NCBI GenBank assembly: GCA_031255315.1
Contig: JAIRSS010000009.1
Span: 1-22,314, forward strand
Length of the DNA stretch: 22,314 nt
From: Spirochaetaceae bacterium
GTDB taxonomy: Bacteria; Spirochaetota; Spirochaetia; Treponematales; Breznakiellaceae
Direction of reading: 5' to 3'
In this document: piece after piece, positions 8,755-17,832 of the stretch
Layout: every line of letters starts with the position of its first letter
Position numbering within the stretch: position 1 is the stretch's first letter
Made by a program: the position numbers and the translations under genes
The notes under the pieces: model-generated
Seen by the model: only the letters and a program-made list of their open reading frames with translations
Databases searched by the model: none
Told to the model about the DNA's origin: nothing

Positions 8755-9372
8755 TTATACGGCAACGTTGAAGCCCCGCAGCAAATTCCGGGCGGTCCCG
8801 GCGTCCTGCCACAAAAAGGCTCGGATGCCCGCATCCGCGGCGCCCCCGACATTGACTGGCATGTCGTCAAAGAACACGATTTCCCCCGGCGCACAGTCCA
8901 GGGCGGATGTCAGGGCCTGGTAGATGGCCGGTTCGGGCTTTACGAAGCCGGTTTCGCAGGAAAATATCCCCACATGGGGAAGGCTGAAGACCGGGTAGGT
9001 CTTCCGGGCCATATCCAAAAAATCGTACGGCATGTTGGAGAGTATGCCCAGCATGAAACCCGCCGCCTTAATGTCTTCCATAAGCCGTACCGTCTCTTCG
9101 TTGAGGACCTTCCAGCCGTCCGTATCAATGCGGTGCAGGGTCCCGGCAAGGGCGGCGTCCGCCGGACGGCCCGCCGCGGCAAGGATACGCTGGTAATATT
9201 CGGGACCGGTTACCACGCCCCGGTCATAGGGAGGACGGAGTTTCCATACCAGAGACTCAAAATCCGGGCGGGAAACGCCCGCCAGGGCCGCCAGCTTCTC
9301 CATCACTCCGTCTTCGGGGGGATGACAAATCACCTTGCCGTAATCAAACACAACCGCTTTCACCGCGTCCAT
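8755..9372 (-). CDS. HAD-superfamily hydrolase (YihX-like, probable small phosphatase)
   Basis: This 205-residue protein has the four HAD motifs. Motif I is VFDYGKVI, nucleophile Asp10; the usual second Asp is Gly12, as in the FDxGxV branch that includes YihX-type sugar phosphatases. Motif II is ILSN (Ser112), motif III Lys145 in VKPEP, motif IV FFDDMPVN (Asp169, Asp170). An alpha-helical cap lies at about 18-95. The fold removes phosphate from small metabolites in the cytoplasm; the substrate is unknown. Gly12 is typical of the branch but weakens a prediction of activity. ATG 9372 is preceded by GGAAGGAG at good spacing. It sits 32 bases after mfd and 28 bases before plsC, so the three probably share a transcript. 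Confidence 0.87.
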   Translation of the reverse strand: MDAVKAVVFDYGKVICHPPEDGVMEKLAALAGVSRPDFESLVWKLRPPYDRGVVTGPEYYQRILAAAGRPADAALAGTLHRIDTDGWKVLNEETVRLMEDIKAAGFMLGILSNMPYDFLDMARKTYPVFSLPHVGIFSCETGFVKPEPAIYQALTSALDCAPGEIVFFDDMPVNVGGAADAGIRAFLWQDAGTARNLLRGFNVAV

Positions 9373-9404
9373 TATCGCTCCTTCCGTATACCGGGCTAAC
9401 CGTG

Positions 9405-12400
9405 TCAGCCCGCCAGGGCCGCCAGCTTCTCTCGGATAAATTCGCTTTTCTCTTTAAGGCCGATGCCGCCGGTCCGCAGGAGCAGCACGTTGGGGGCCTT
9501 AGGATCAAGGTTAACCTTGCCCCCGGATTCTTTCATAAGCCGGATCAGGCGATCCACCTTTACCCTGGATACCTTGCCGAATTCCACTTTGACCAGGCCG
9601 TTCCGCTCTCTCAGGGACGAAACCGCGATGTCCCGGCAAATGATGCGTATTTCCGCCAGGGCCAGGAGGGACGCCGCTTCGTCAGGCGGGGGCCCGAAGC
9701 GGTCCAGGAGTTCCGCGTAGACCCGTTCCAGCTCATCCCGGGCCGTAATGGAGGCTATCTTTTTGTACACTTCCATCTTTTCCTGGGCCGAATCAATGTA
9801 AGTATCGGGAATAAAACCTGAATATTCAAGTTCCAGCAGGGTTTCGGTTTCGGCTTCATAGTCCGAATCTTCCAGTCGGCGGATGGCCTCGTCCAGAAGA
9901 TGCAGGTAAAGATCAAAGCCGACGGAATAAATATCCCCGGACTGTTCCCTGCCCAGGAGGTTCCCCGCCCCCCGTAGTTCCAAGTCCTTCATGGCGATCT
10001 TGAAACCGGATCCCAATTCCGTAAAATCGGAAATCACCTGGAGGCGCTTCATTGCCAATTCGTTCAGGGCCTTGTTCTGGGGGTAAAACAGGTAGGCGTA
10101 GGCCACCCGGTCGGACCGCCCTACCCTGCCCCGGAGTTGATAGAGCTGGGAGACGCCGTACATATCCGCCCGGTCTATGATGATGGTGTTCACGTTGGGA
10201 ATGTCTATGCCGTTCTCTATGATGGTGGTGGAAACCAGGACGTGAAACCCGCCGTGGATGAACCGGTGCATCACGTCCTCAAGCTCCCCGCCGTTCATCT
10301 GGCCGTGGGCGGTTTCCACCAGCATCTCCGGGACCAGACGTTCCACCTTCAGCCGGGTTTCCTGAAGGCTCTCGATACGGTTGTGGAGGAAGAAAACCTG
10401 CCCGCCCCGTTCCGCTTCCCGCCTGATGGCCGCGGCTACGCGCTCCTCGTTCCATTCTTCGATCACCGTCTCTATGGGATGCCGGTTCTGGGGCGGCGTG
10501 GCCAACAGGCTCATATCCCGTATCTTGAGCAGGCTCATGTGAAGTGTCCGGGGGATGGGCGTAGCGCTCAGGGAAAGGCAGTCTACGTTGGTCTTGAGTT
10601 CCTTGAGCCGCTCCTTGTCCTTGACCCCGAAGCGCTGTTCCTCGTCTATTACCAGAAGCCCCAGGTCTTTAAAGACCACGTCTTTCTGAATGACGCGGTG
10701 GGTTCCTATCAGAATATCAATCCCCCCGGTTTTTAGGGCTTCCAGAACGGACCGGGCGGCGGGCCGGTCTACAAGCCGGGAGAGCATACCCAGCCGGACG
10801 GGAAACTGGGAGAACCGCTCCTGGAAGTTTTCATAGTGCTGCTCCGCCAGAATGGTGGTCGGGGCCAGAAAAGCCGCCTGCTTCCCGCCCATGACCGCCT
10901 TGAAACAGGCCCGGACCGCAACCTCGGTCTTGCCATACCCCACGTCGCCGCAAACCAGCCGGTCCATGGGATGGGGGCTTTCCATGTCCGCCTTGATCTC
11001 CTCCACGCACCGGAGTTGGTCTTCCGTTTCCTCGAAGGGAAAGGCGGCCTCGAACATGGTCTGCCATTCGGTATCCGGGGGAAAGGCGCAGCCCGGCGCG
11101 GCTTTCCGCTTGGAATAAAGGGCGATGAGCCGTTCGGCAATGTCCTCTACAGACTGCTTTACCCGGTTCTTCCGGGCTTCCCAGCTCTTGGACCCCAGCT
11201 TGTCCAGCCGGGGGGGAGCCCCCTCGTTCCCGATGTAGCGCTGAACCAGATTGACCTGCTCTATGGGGACAAAGACCGATTCTTCCCCCAGGTATTCGAT
11301 CTTCACATAATCCCGCTCGTGGCCTAAGGCCCGGATCCGCTCTATGCCCTTGAAAAGGCCGATGCCGTAGTTCAGATGAACTACATAGTCACCGGAGTTA
11401 AGCTCCACGAAGGTATCAATGGCGGCGCTCCGCGCCTGCTTCAGGGACCGGGGAGGCCGCCGTCTCCGGCCAAATATTTCGTTCTCCTGAACCACCAGGA
11501 ACTTTACGTCCGGGAGGGCGAATCCCGAAGACAGGGGCAGGGCTTCTACTGTAAGCCGGGCGGCCGTTTTGGGAGATTCCGGCCCTTCTTCCCGGAAAAG
11601 CTCCCGTATCCGGCCAGCCTGTATATCCGACTCGGCGGCTACCAGAATAGTCCAGCCTTCTTTCATCAATACGCCGAATTCTTCTTTTAGATAGGTGATA
11701 TTGCCGAAGAAGCTCCGGGACGGTTCGCAGGAGAGGGAAAGCCTGACCGCTCCCTCCTCCCCGCCGCCCCGCATGGACATCAAAGAGACCCGCCGGGACA
11801 CCTGGGAAACAAGGCCGTTAAATCCCAGGAGTATACGCGCTGGCAGAGGGACTTCCCGGTCAGGAGACTCCCGGCGGACCTTGCGGTAAAGGCCGTCGTA
11901 TTCTTTGAACAGGGTATCCTGGGCGTTTTCCAGCCGTTCCCGGTCCACCAGGAAGAGAGACGCCCCCTCGTTTAGATAATCAGGAAGCCGGGCCCCAAAG
12001 GTTTCCCGGTCCGGGCCTTCAAAGGCCAAGGGAAAAAGCAGTTCCTCGCCGCCGGAAGTCCGCCGGGCTATCAGCTCGTCCAGGCGGGCCCTGCCGTTGC
12101 TGATAAATTCCTCCGCCGCTTCGAGGTTCCGGCTCAAGGCCAGGATACGCTCGTCGGTCCAAACCACTTCCTTGAGAGGCCGTATCGTCAGTTCTTCAAC
12201 CGTATCCAACCCGCTCTGGTCCAGGGGATCAAAGCGTTTGATGGATTCAATACGGTCAAAATCGAAGAGGATACGGTAGGCCGCGTCATCCCCACCCATG
12301 AAAAGGTCCAGCACTTCCCCCCGCAGGGCAAACTCGCCGTGGACCTGGACCCGGGGCGTCCGGATATACCCGTAATTGACCAGGGTCGAGGCCAGGGCGA

Positions 12401-12878
12401 TGGTATCAATGGCTCCTCCGGTTTTCAGCGGAAAAAGGAGGCTCCGTACATAACCGGGCGGCGGCAGGGGTGTAAGAAAAGCCCGTTCGGGAATGACGTA
12501 GATTCCCGGTTCGCCCTGGGCGAGAGCGCTCAGAATCCGGCTCCGCTCGCCAAAGACTGCGGACTGGGGGGGCATTTCCCGGTAGGGCATGGCCCCCCAC
12601 CAGGGGAAGACCCGGGCCGGCCGCCCCAGGGCGCTCAAGTCCGCAGCCAGGTCCCCGGCTTCCCGGTCCGTGGGGACAACGACCGCGAACACCCCGCCGG
12701 ATCTCCGGTACAGGGCGCCGATAAGGATCGCGGCGAAGGATCCCTCCACGGAATCCAGTTCCAGGGGGAATTTTCCCCCGCAAAAGGCCGCCAGGGCCGC
12801 CTGCAACGCCGGGGAAGCGCCTGTTTTTCCGGTTAAAACAGGAAGGGATACGGTATTCAGCATAATATTCCGGTTCAT
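9405..12878 (-). CDS. mfd: Transcription-repair coupling factor Mfd
   Basis: This 1157-residue DNA translocase removes RNA polymerase stalled at lesions and recruits UvrA. The order of parts is standard. A UvrB-like N-terminal module comes first (about 1-340). The CarD-like RNA polymerase-interacting domain follows at about 490-560 (GDYVVHLNYGIGLFKGIERI). The RecG-like motor has Walker A GDVGYGKT at 644-651 and DEEQ at 745-748. The motif with QLRGRVGRSDRVAYAYLFY follows, and then the C-terminal regulatory domain. Length matches E. coli (1148). ATG 12878 is preceded by GGGGAAG; ATG 12863 is a second possibility. It is the first gene of mfd-HAD-plsC, downstream of a 176-base gap holding a 17-base palindrome. 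Confidence 0.96.
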   Translation of the reverse strand: MNRNIMLNTVSLPVLTGKTGASPALQAALAAFCGGKFPLELDSVEGSFAAILIGALYRRSGGVFAVVVPTDREAGDLAADLSALGRPARVFPWWGAMPYREMPPQSAVFGERSRILSALAQGEPGIYVIPERAFLTPLPPPGYVRSLLFPLKTGGAIDTIALASTLVNYGYIRTPRVQVHGEFALRGEVLDLFMGGDDAAYRILFDFDRIESIKRFDPLDQSGLDTVEELTIRPLKEVVWTDERILALSRNLEAAEEFISNGRARLDELIARRTSGGEELLFPLAFEGPDRETFGARLPDYLNEGASLFLVDRERLENAQDTLFKEYDGLYRKVRRESPDREVPLPARILLGFNGLVSQVSRRVSLMSMRGGGEEGAVRLSLSCEPSRSFFGNITYLKEEFGVLMKEGWTILVAAESDIQAGRIRELFREEGPESPKTAARLTVEALPLSSGFALPDVKFLVVQENEIFGRRRRPPRSLKQARSAAIDTFVELNSGDYVVHLNYGIGLFKGIERIRALGHERDYVKIEYLGEESVFVPIEQVNLVQRYIGNEGAPPRLDKLGSKSWEARKNRVKQSVEDIAERLIALYSKRKAAPGCAFPPDTEWQTMFEAAFPFEETEDQLRCVEEIKADMESPHPMDRLVCGDVGYGKTEVAVRACFKAVMGGKQAAFLAPTTILAEQHYENFQERFSQFPVRLGMLSRLVDRPAARSVLEALKTGGIDILIGTHRVIQKDVVFKDLGLLVIDEEQRFGVKDKERLKELKTNVDCLSLSATPIPRTLHMSLLKIRDMSLLATPPQNRHPIETVIEEWNEERVAAAIRREAERGGQVFFLHNRIESLQETRLKVERLVPEMLVETAHGQMNGGELEDVMHRFIHGGFHVLVSTTIIENGIDIPNVNTIIIDRADMYGVSQLYQLRGRVGRSDRVAYAYLFYPQNKALNELAMKRLQVISDFTELGSGFKIAMKDLELRGAGNLLGREQSGDIYSVGFDLYLHLLDEAIRRLEDSDYEAETETLLELEYSGFIPDTYIDSAQEKMEVYKKIASITARDELERVYAELLDRFGPPPDEAASLLALAEIRIICRDIAVSSLRERNGLVKVEFGKVSRVKVDRLIRLMKESGGKVNLDPKAPNVLLLRTGGIGLKEKSEFIREKLAALAG

Positions 12879-12938
12879 AGTGAGGCTTCCCCATAACCGT
12901 GCGGATCAACACGCCGCCAAGGAGTTGTGGGATAGCCT

Positions 12939-12955
12939 CTACTATACTATAGTAG
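12939..12955. promoter_or_regulatory. Perfect 17-base palindrome upstream of mfd, possible operator or -10 region
   Basis: CTACTATA-C-TATAGTAG is symmetric around a central C, 61 bases before the mfd ATG. It is strikingly AT-rich within a GC-rich gap (12879-13054). On the minus strand it contains two overlapping TATAGT hexamers that could serve as a -10 element, but no good -35 is at the right distance. The rest of the gap holds two CCGGCGGC copies 16 bases apart and a 6-bp hairpin just after the ABC stop. Confidence 0.35.
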
Positions 12956-13054
12956 TGTCCTTTCTTGATACGGGGAAATGGCCGGCGGCGATATGTACCG
13001 GCGGCTATCCATCATCCGGCGTCTTGTTTTTGGAGAGGATACGGCCATCCTCGG

Positions 13055-15193
13055 TTACTCCCCCACCCCGCCTTCATATTGCAACCGGTAGAGCCCCGCG
13101 TAAAGCCCTCCGCGGCTGATGAGTTCGTCATGACGGCCTTCCTCAACCAGGCGGCCGCCGGAGAGAACCAGGATACGATCCGCGTGGCGTATGGTGGAAA
13201 GCCGGTGGGCGATGACCAGCGATGTCCGTCCGGCCAGAACCCGCTGTATGCCTAACTGGATAAGGTGTTCGGTTTCGGTGTCCACGGAACTCGTCGCCTC
13301 GTCCAAGACGACAATGGCCGGATTGTGGGCTATGACCCGCGCAAAGCTGATAAGCTGCCGCTGTCCCGAAGAAATATTGGCCGCCCCTTCCGAAAGAAGG
13401 GTCTTATATCCGTCAGGCAGGCGGGAAATAAACTCGTGGGCGTGAACCGCGCGGGCGGCCTCCTCAATTTGGGCCTCCCCCAGAGGAAGCCCCAGGCTGA
13501 TGTTCTCCGCCACCGTCCCGGAAAACAGAAACACATCCTGCAATACAGGCAAAACCGACCGGCGCAGTTCTTCCAACGGAATATCCCGAATAGGAACGCC
13601 GTCAAGACGGATGAGTCCGCTGTCGATGTCCCAAAGCCGGGCAAGTACGTTGGTAATGGTGGTCTTTCCCGCGCCGGTATAACCTACAATGGCGGCCATT
13701 TCTCCGGGATTCACCGTAAAAGAAAGGCCTTTAAGAATCTCCTCCCCCGGCTTGTACGAAAACCGGACATCTTCAAATTCAATGTGGCCCCTCACCATGC
13801 CCTGAATGGGGTGGTTCCCCACATCGGGAATCCGGTCATCCGTGTCCAAGAGGGTAAAGACCCGCTCTCCCCCGGCCATAGCGGACTGGAGGAGGGTGTA
13901 TTTCTCCGCGATGTCCGTTACCGGGCCGTAGAACATGCCCGCCAGATTGATGAAGGCGATAAGTACCCCTAAAGAAAGGGAAAGGTCCAGCACCAGGTTA
14001 GCGCCTACGGCAATGATGACCGCCGTTGTAAAGGTGGAAAGCCACTCGGCTATAGGCCGGAAGGTAGCAAAAACATACATCTCCTGAATGTTGGCGTCCA
14101 GCAATTCCCGGTTTCTGTCACCGAACTCCTCAAGGCTCTTCTTCTCGCGCCGGAAGAGCTGGACCACCTGCAACCCGGAAAGGTGTTCCGAAAGATAGGC
14201 GTTCACCCGGGAAGAAGCGGTCCGCTGGTTCCTAAAAGCGTCACGGGCCCTGCGGCGGCTCACGACGGTAACCGCCAGGACCGGCGGCAGGGTGCAGAAG
14301 ACCACCAAAGCCAGGCGCGGCGACAGGATCACAAGGGTAACGAGCACCCCGACCATCACCGAAAAGTCTTTGAGGAAGGCCACCAGGACGGAAGTGAAGA
14401 ATTCATTGATGGTTTCCACATCCCCGGTCAGACGGGTTACCATACGGCCCACGGGGTGCCGGGAAAGAAAATTCGTGGATTGAGACGCGGTCTTTCGGAA
14501 AAGCTCAAGGCGCATATCCTTCATCACCCGCTGGCCGATAAGCGTGGTTATCCAGGTTTGAATAACGGTACAGAAAAGAACCAGAACCAATACCAAAATG
14601 AGAAGAAACGCTATACGCTTAAGATACCCCAAATCCCGCCCCCGGACGCTCCTGATTTCATTCAGAGAAAGGGCGTACAGATCGGCGGTCCTGACGGCGG
14701 CGGCGGCCGTATCCCGCAGGAATATCTCCGGGTTGGCATCCATAACAGCGGCAGCGGGATCCCCCGGGGTATACGGGAAGGCGTACCACCCTTCACGGGA
14801 GAGAATCCCCCGCTCCTGAAGTTCCCGCTCCGCCCTGCCGGAAAGCCGGGTATCAGACCCCTGAGACACGAAGAACATCCCCCCGGCGCGGAGGCCCCGT
14901 TTTAACGCCAAAAGACGATCCAGGGCCGCCCGGGTTTCCCCGGACAGGGGGGTTTCTCCTGAACCGCCGGCAGGGTCCGGTATTTTCAAAGCCGTAGTCC
15001 GGGCTAAAATTGCCCCGTCTATCACCCGCTGCTGGATCACCGGGATCAGAAGCTCCCCCAGAGTGGAAAGCGCCAGGGTAACCAGCATAACAGCCAGAAG
15101 GAGTTTGTACGGTTTTATATATGAAAGAATACGCCGAACAATACGGCCGTCGTAGCCTTTTACCACGTCTTCGGTTTCAAAGTAATCAGACAC
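13055..15193 (-). CDS. ABC exporter half-transporter with canonical catalytic Glu (second subunit, YheH/TM288-like)
   Basis: This 712-residue protein fuses a six-helix membrane domain to an ATPase. Membrane segments are seen near 31-52, 194-218, 270-312 and 385-425. Walker A is GYTGAGKT (504-511), the signature is ISSGQRQ (607-613) instead of LSGGQ, Walker B is IVVLDE with Glu632, and the H-loop is His663. With the preceding gene this matches heterodimeric exporters: the consensus site uses this Walker B with the partner's LSGGQ, and the degenerate site uses this SSGQ. A hydrophilic insert of about 120 residues (62-185) lies between the first two helices, as in longer YheH-type subunits. Start GTG 15193 has GGAGG 8 bases upstream. 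It overlaps its partner by 8 bases (GTGTCTGA). The substrate is unknown. Confidence 0.93.
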   Translation of the reverse strand: MSDYFETEDVVKGYDGRIVRRILSYIKPYKLLLAVMLVTLALSTLGELLIPVIQQRVIDGAILARTTALKIPDPAGGSGETPLSGETRAALDRLLALKRGLRAGGMFFVSQGSDTRLSGRAERELQERGILSREGWYAFPYTPGDPAAAVMDANPEIFLRDTAAAAVRTADLYALSLNEIRSVRGRDLGYLKRIAFLLILVLVLVLFCTVIQTWITTLIGQRVMKDMRLELFRKTASQSTNFLSRHPVGRMVTRLTGDVETINEFFTSVLVAFLKDFSVMVGVLVTLVILSPRLALVVFCTLPPVLAVTVVSRRRARDAFRNQRTASSRVNAYLSEHLSGLQVVQLFRREKKSLEEFGDRNRELLDANIQEMYVFATFRPIAEWLSTFTTAVIIAVGANLVLDLSLSLGVLIAFINLAGMFYGPVTDIAEKYTLLQSAMAGGERVFTLLDTDDRIPDVGNHPIQGMVRGHIEFEDVRFSYKPGEEILKGLSFTVNPGEMAAIVGYTGAGKTTITNVLARLWDIDSGLIRLDGVPIRDIPLEELRRSVLPVLQDVFLFSGTVAENISLGLPLGEAQIEEAARAVHAHEFISRLPDGYKTLLSEGAANISSGQRQLISFARVIAHNPAIVVLDEATSSVDTETEHLIQLGIQRVLAGRTSLVIAHRLSTIRHADRILVLSGGRLVEEGRHDELISRGGLYAGLYRLQYEGGVGE

Positions 15194-17015
15194 GGACGCC
15201 GCCTCCTTCCGCCTGCTCAAGCTGCTGCAACGCGGCCATCTTTGCGTAAAAACCCCCGCGGGCGGCAAGTTCCTGGGGGCTCCCGGATTCAGAAATCCGG
15301 CCCTTGTCCAGAACCACCACCACATCCGCGTTCCTCAAGGTAGACACCCGGTGAGAGATGATAATCGTGGTCTTGCCCCGGCGTTCCGCGAGGAGGGACG
15401 TAAGGATACGCTTTTCGGTCTCCGCGTCCACTGCGGAAAGGGAGTCGTCCAGGATGAGGATCTCCGGAGAACCTATCACCGCCCGCGAAATGGCGACGCG
15501 CTGTTTCTGCCCCCCCGAAAGGGTCAATCCCCGTTCGCCTATCAGGGTATCCCATCCCGCGGCAAAAGAACCCAGGTCCTGGTCTATGGCCGAAATCCCC
15601 GCCGCCTGGAACAAAAGCTCCTCTTCCTTCAAATCATCCGCCGGCTGCGGGGAAGGCGTCCGGTTTCCCGCAGCCCCCTCCCCAGGGCTGGCGATCCCAT
15701 AGCGGATGTTGTGCTTAATCGAATTGGAAAAAAGGTAACTGTCCTGGGGCGTTACCCCGAAAAGAGCGCGAAGCTCCCCCAGGTCCCAATCCCCTACGGA
15801 GACGCCTTTGATCAGGACCGTTCCGGGCGGCGGATCCACCATACGGGTCAGGGTCTTGATTACGGTCGATTTTCCCGAACCGGTACGGCCCAGGATACCC
15901 ACAACAGCCCCCGCCGGTATCGTCAGACTGACATCATCAAGCACTTCCCGTCCGCCGGGATAACTGAAACTCAGGTTCCGGATCTCCACCAGGGGAACCG
16001 GGACGGAGGGCTGCGGGCGGACCGGAGAAGCGGGGGACGCGATGGATGGCGTACGTTTCATCACCTCGTTTATCCGTTCAAGGCTTGCCGCGCCCCGCTG
16101 TATCATGTTCACCATGAACCCCGCCCCCATAAGCGGCCAAATCAGCATCTGAAAATAAGAAAACAGGGCCACCAAATCTCCGGGACTCATAAGCCCCTCA
16201 ATTACCCGTATCCCGCCGGCAAGGATCAGGATCACCGAAGTAAGACCTGAAAGAAACGAGATGAACGGGAAGAAGACGCCGTACAGCTTGACCAGTTCCA
16301 TGTTGGCGGCCTGATAATCATCGTTTGTATCGGCAAATTTTTTGATGAACCACCATTCTTTGACAAAGGACTTGACAACGCGAATCCCCGCGAAGGTTTC
16401 CTGGACCGTATCGCTCATAGCGGAATAGGCCTCATTAGCCCGGCGGAACCGTTTCCCGATAACCCGGCCAAAGAGAAGAATGAGCGCGGTGATAGGAGGC
16501 AGGGGCAAAACCGCAAAGAGGGCGGTATGGGCGTCTTGAACGAAGATGATAATGAGAATGGCGGTTACCATGACGGTGCCGTCAACCAGGGCTACAAGCC
16601 CCCAGCCTATGGCCATACGGATCTGCGCGAGATCATTGGTAGCCCGGGCCATGAGGTCGCCTATCTTGTTCTCCTGATAAAAATCGTACGACAAGGTCAG
16701 AAGATGCTCGAAAAGCCGGTTCCGCATCTCCGCCTCAATACGCCGGGAAGAACCGTGGATAAAGTACCGCCACAGAAAACGGCCCAAAGAGATGAGGGCC
16801 ATGATCCCCGTCATGGCCAGGGCAAGGAGGCCAACCTGCGCCCATTGAAAATCCCCCTGGGAGATAAGGTCTATGGCCCGGCGCATGAGTTGGGGAATGG
16901 ACATCTGGGCGGCGTCTATAATAAGAAGGCACAAAAACCCTCCCAGATATTGAAACCGGTATCGGTACAAATAGGGCAGCAGGGTTTTAAAAACCAAAGG
17001 AGATGTTTTCCGCAT
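15186..17015 (-). CDS. ABC exporter half-transporter with degenerate Walker B (first subunit, YheI/TM287-like)
   Basis: This 609-residue half-transporter has a type-I exporter membrane domain (helices near 22-40, 60-82, 140-158, 165-183, 250-270, 285-305) and an ATPase domain from about 342. Walker A is GRTGSGKS (376-383), the signature LSGGQKQR (499-506), Walker B ILILDD with Asp524 in place of the catalytic Glu, and the H-loop His555. Asp at this position is the mark of the degenerate subunit in heterodimeric exporters, which fits the neighbour. A Pro/Gly-rich insert at about 441-462 interrupts the helical subdomain and is encoded by DNA with a perfect 8-bp inverted repeat. ATG 17015 lies one base after the preceding TAG with no strong Shine-Dalgarno, so re-initiation is likely. 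Substrate unknown. Confidence 0.93.
   Translation of the reverse strand: MRKTSPLVFKTLLPYLYRYRFQYLGGFLCLLIIDAAQMSIPQLMRRAIDLISQGDFQWAQVGLLALAMTGIMALISLGRFLWRYFIHGSSRRIEAEMRNRLFEHLLTLSYDFYQENKIGDLMARATNDLAQIRMAIGWGLVALVDGTVMVTAILIIIFVQDAHTALFAVLPLPPITALILLFGRVIGKRFRRANEAYSAMSDTVQETFAGIRVVKSFVKEWWFIKKFADTNDDYQAANMELVKLYGVFFPFISFLSGLTSVILILAGGIRVIEGLMSPGDLVALFSYFQMLIWPLMGAGFMVNMIQRGAASLERINEVMKRTPSIASPASPVRPQPSVPVPLVEIRNLSFSYPGGREVLDDVSLTIPAGAVVGILGRTGSGKSTVIKTLTRMVDPPPGTVLIKGVSVGDWDLGELRALFGVTPQDSYLFSNSIKHNIRYGIASPGEGAAGNRTPSPQPADDLKEEELLFQAAGISAIDQDLGSFAAGWDTLIGERGLTLSGGQKQRVAISRAVIGSPEILILDDSLSAVDAETEKRILTSLLAERRGKTTIIISHRVSTLRNADVVVVLDKGRISESGSPQELAARGGFYAKMAALQQLEQAEGGGVRV
15202..15206 (-). 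promoter_or_regulatory. Shine-Dalgarno GGAGG that fixes the GTG start of the second ABC subunit
   Basis: On the minus strand GGAAGGAGG ends 8 bases before GTG 15193. The open frame runs 44 codons further upstream, but that part has no ABC character and overlaps the partner gene. This site therefore supports GTG 15193. Confidence 0.65.
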
Positions 17016-17016
17016 C

Positions 17017-17832
17017 CTATTCTTTTCTTTGAGGAATTTCCTGCTGCTTTCTGAGATCCATCTCTAATTTTGCCGACCAAGCGTCGATTTTTTTCTGTAC
17101 CACTTCGACTTCCTCCCGACCGCCTGTTATCATAAGGACCCGTTTAAGGGCGCCAAGAAAATTAATCCCCTGGTGGAAATCGTCAATCCGGCTGGTGGAA
17201 AGTTCGTACCGCTCCCGGTAACGATCCGCCGCCTGGGAAAGCAGCCGCCGTACAAGCCTCAAATGGTACACGGCGGACTCGTAGTGTTGGGAACGGGGCG
17301 TAGTATTTACGATGATGTTTTTCATGTCCAGAATATTCTTCGCCGCCGCCGCGTACCGGCCTTCAAGCTCCACAAAGGCCCACCTCCATTTGCTGTTATC
17401 CCCATAGGCGTTTTCCAGCAGATGAATAGCGAGGCCCATCTTACGGACCAGAGAGTACCGCTGCAATGAATCCAGGGAAGCTATCGCCGCCGCCTTGTCT
17501 TCGTACTCGGAAAATCCCGCATCCACCAGGTTGGTAACTACCTGTTCCAGATAAATGATGCTTTTATAGAGGCTTTTTCTCGCGTCGTTCAAAGCCTCGT
17601 CATTCTTAGCTTTCAATACGGATATCGAAACTCCATTTACCACAATGTAATATGAAGTCAGGGTGAGCATATCTTCAACGAGGGCAAGCCGTTTAAAGGG
17701 GGCGTTTGCCGGGTCCTGCTGGATAAGGAGCGCCTGTTCCTTTTCCTGTTTCAGAATCGCTGTTATCATTGCCTGGTACGGCCCGATCTTTTCCAAATAA
17801 AACCGGCGTTCCTGATCGGAAACCTTAGCCAT
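17017..17832 (-). CDS. Unknown all-helical cytoplasmic protein between recN and the ABC exporter
   Basis: I do not recognise this 271-residue protein. It starts MAKVSDQERRFYLEKIGPY and looks almost entirely alpha-helical, with charged amphipathic stretches, no signal peptide, no membrane span and no cysteine pairs or nucleotide-binding motif. The C-terminal 30 residues are highly charged (KKIDAWSAKLEMDLRKQQE) and may form a coiled coil. ATG 17832 is chosen over an in-frame extension into recN because it gives the ATGGCTAA overlap seen at clpP/clpX; upstream is only CGGGG at weak spacing. The overlap with recN and the one-base gap to the ABC exporter put it in one operon with both. A structural or adaptor role is a guess. 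Confidence 0.75.
   Translation of the reverse strand: MAKVSDQERRFYLEKIGPYQAMITAILKQEKEQALLIQQDPANAPFKRLALVEDMLTLTSYYIVVNGVSISVLKAKNDEALNDARKSLYKSIIYLEQVVTNLVDAGFSEYEDKAAAIASLDSLQRYSLVRKMGLAIHLLENAYGDNSKWRWAFVELEGRYAAAAKNILDMKNIIVNTTPRSQHYESAVYHLRLVRRLLSQAADRYRERYELSTSRIDDFHQGINFLGALKRVLMITGGREEVEVVQKKIDAWSAKLEMDLRKQQEIPQRKE

Noticed and set aside
8727..8894. Extension of the acyltransferase frame into the HAD gene
   Set aside because: The added residues run opposite to no conserved block and overlap the certain HAD coding sequence in another frame.
12982..13005. Two CCGGCGGC copies 16 bases apart as a tandem repeat or array
   Set aside because: Only two short GC-rich copies in GC-rich DNA; expected by chance and not a CRISPR or iteron array.
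13035..13052. Hairpin GAGGAT/ATCCTC as a terminator for the ABC operon
   Set aside because: The stem is only 6 bp and on the minus strand is followed by an A-rich, not T-rich, stretch.
15194..15325. In-frame 44-codon extension of the second ABC subunit
   Set aside because: It overlaps the partner's conserved coding end and is Trp/Arg/Pro-rich junk; GTG 15193 has a good GGAGG.
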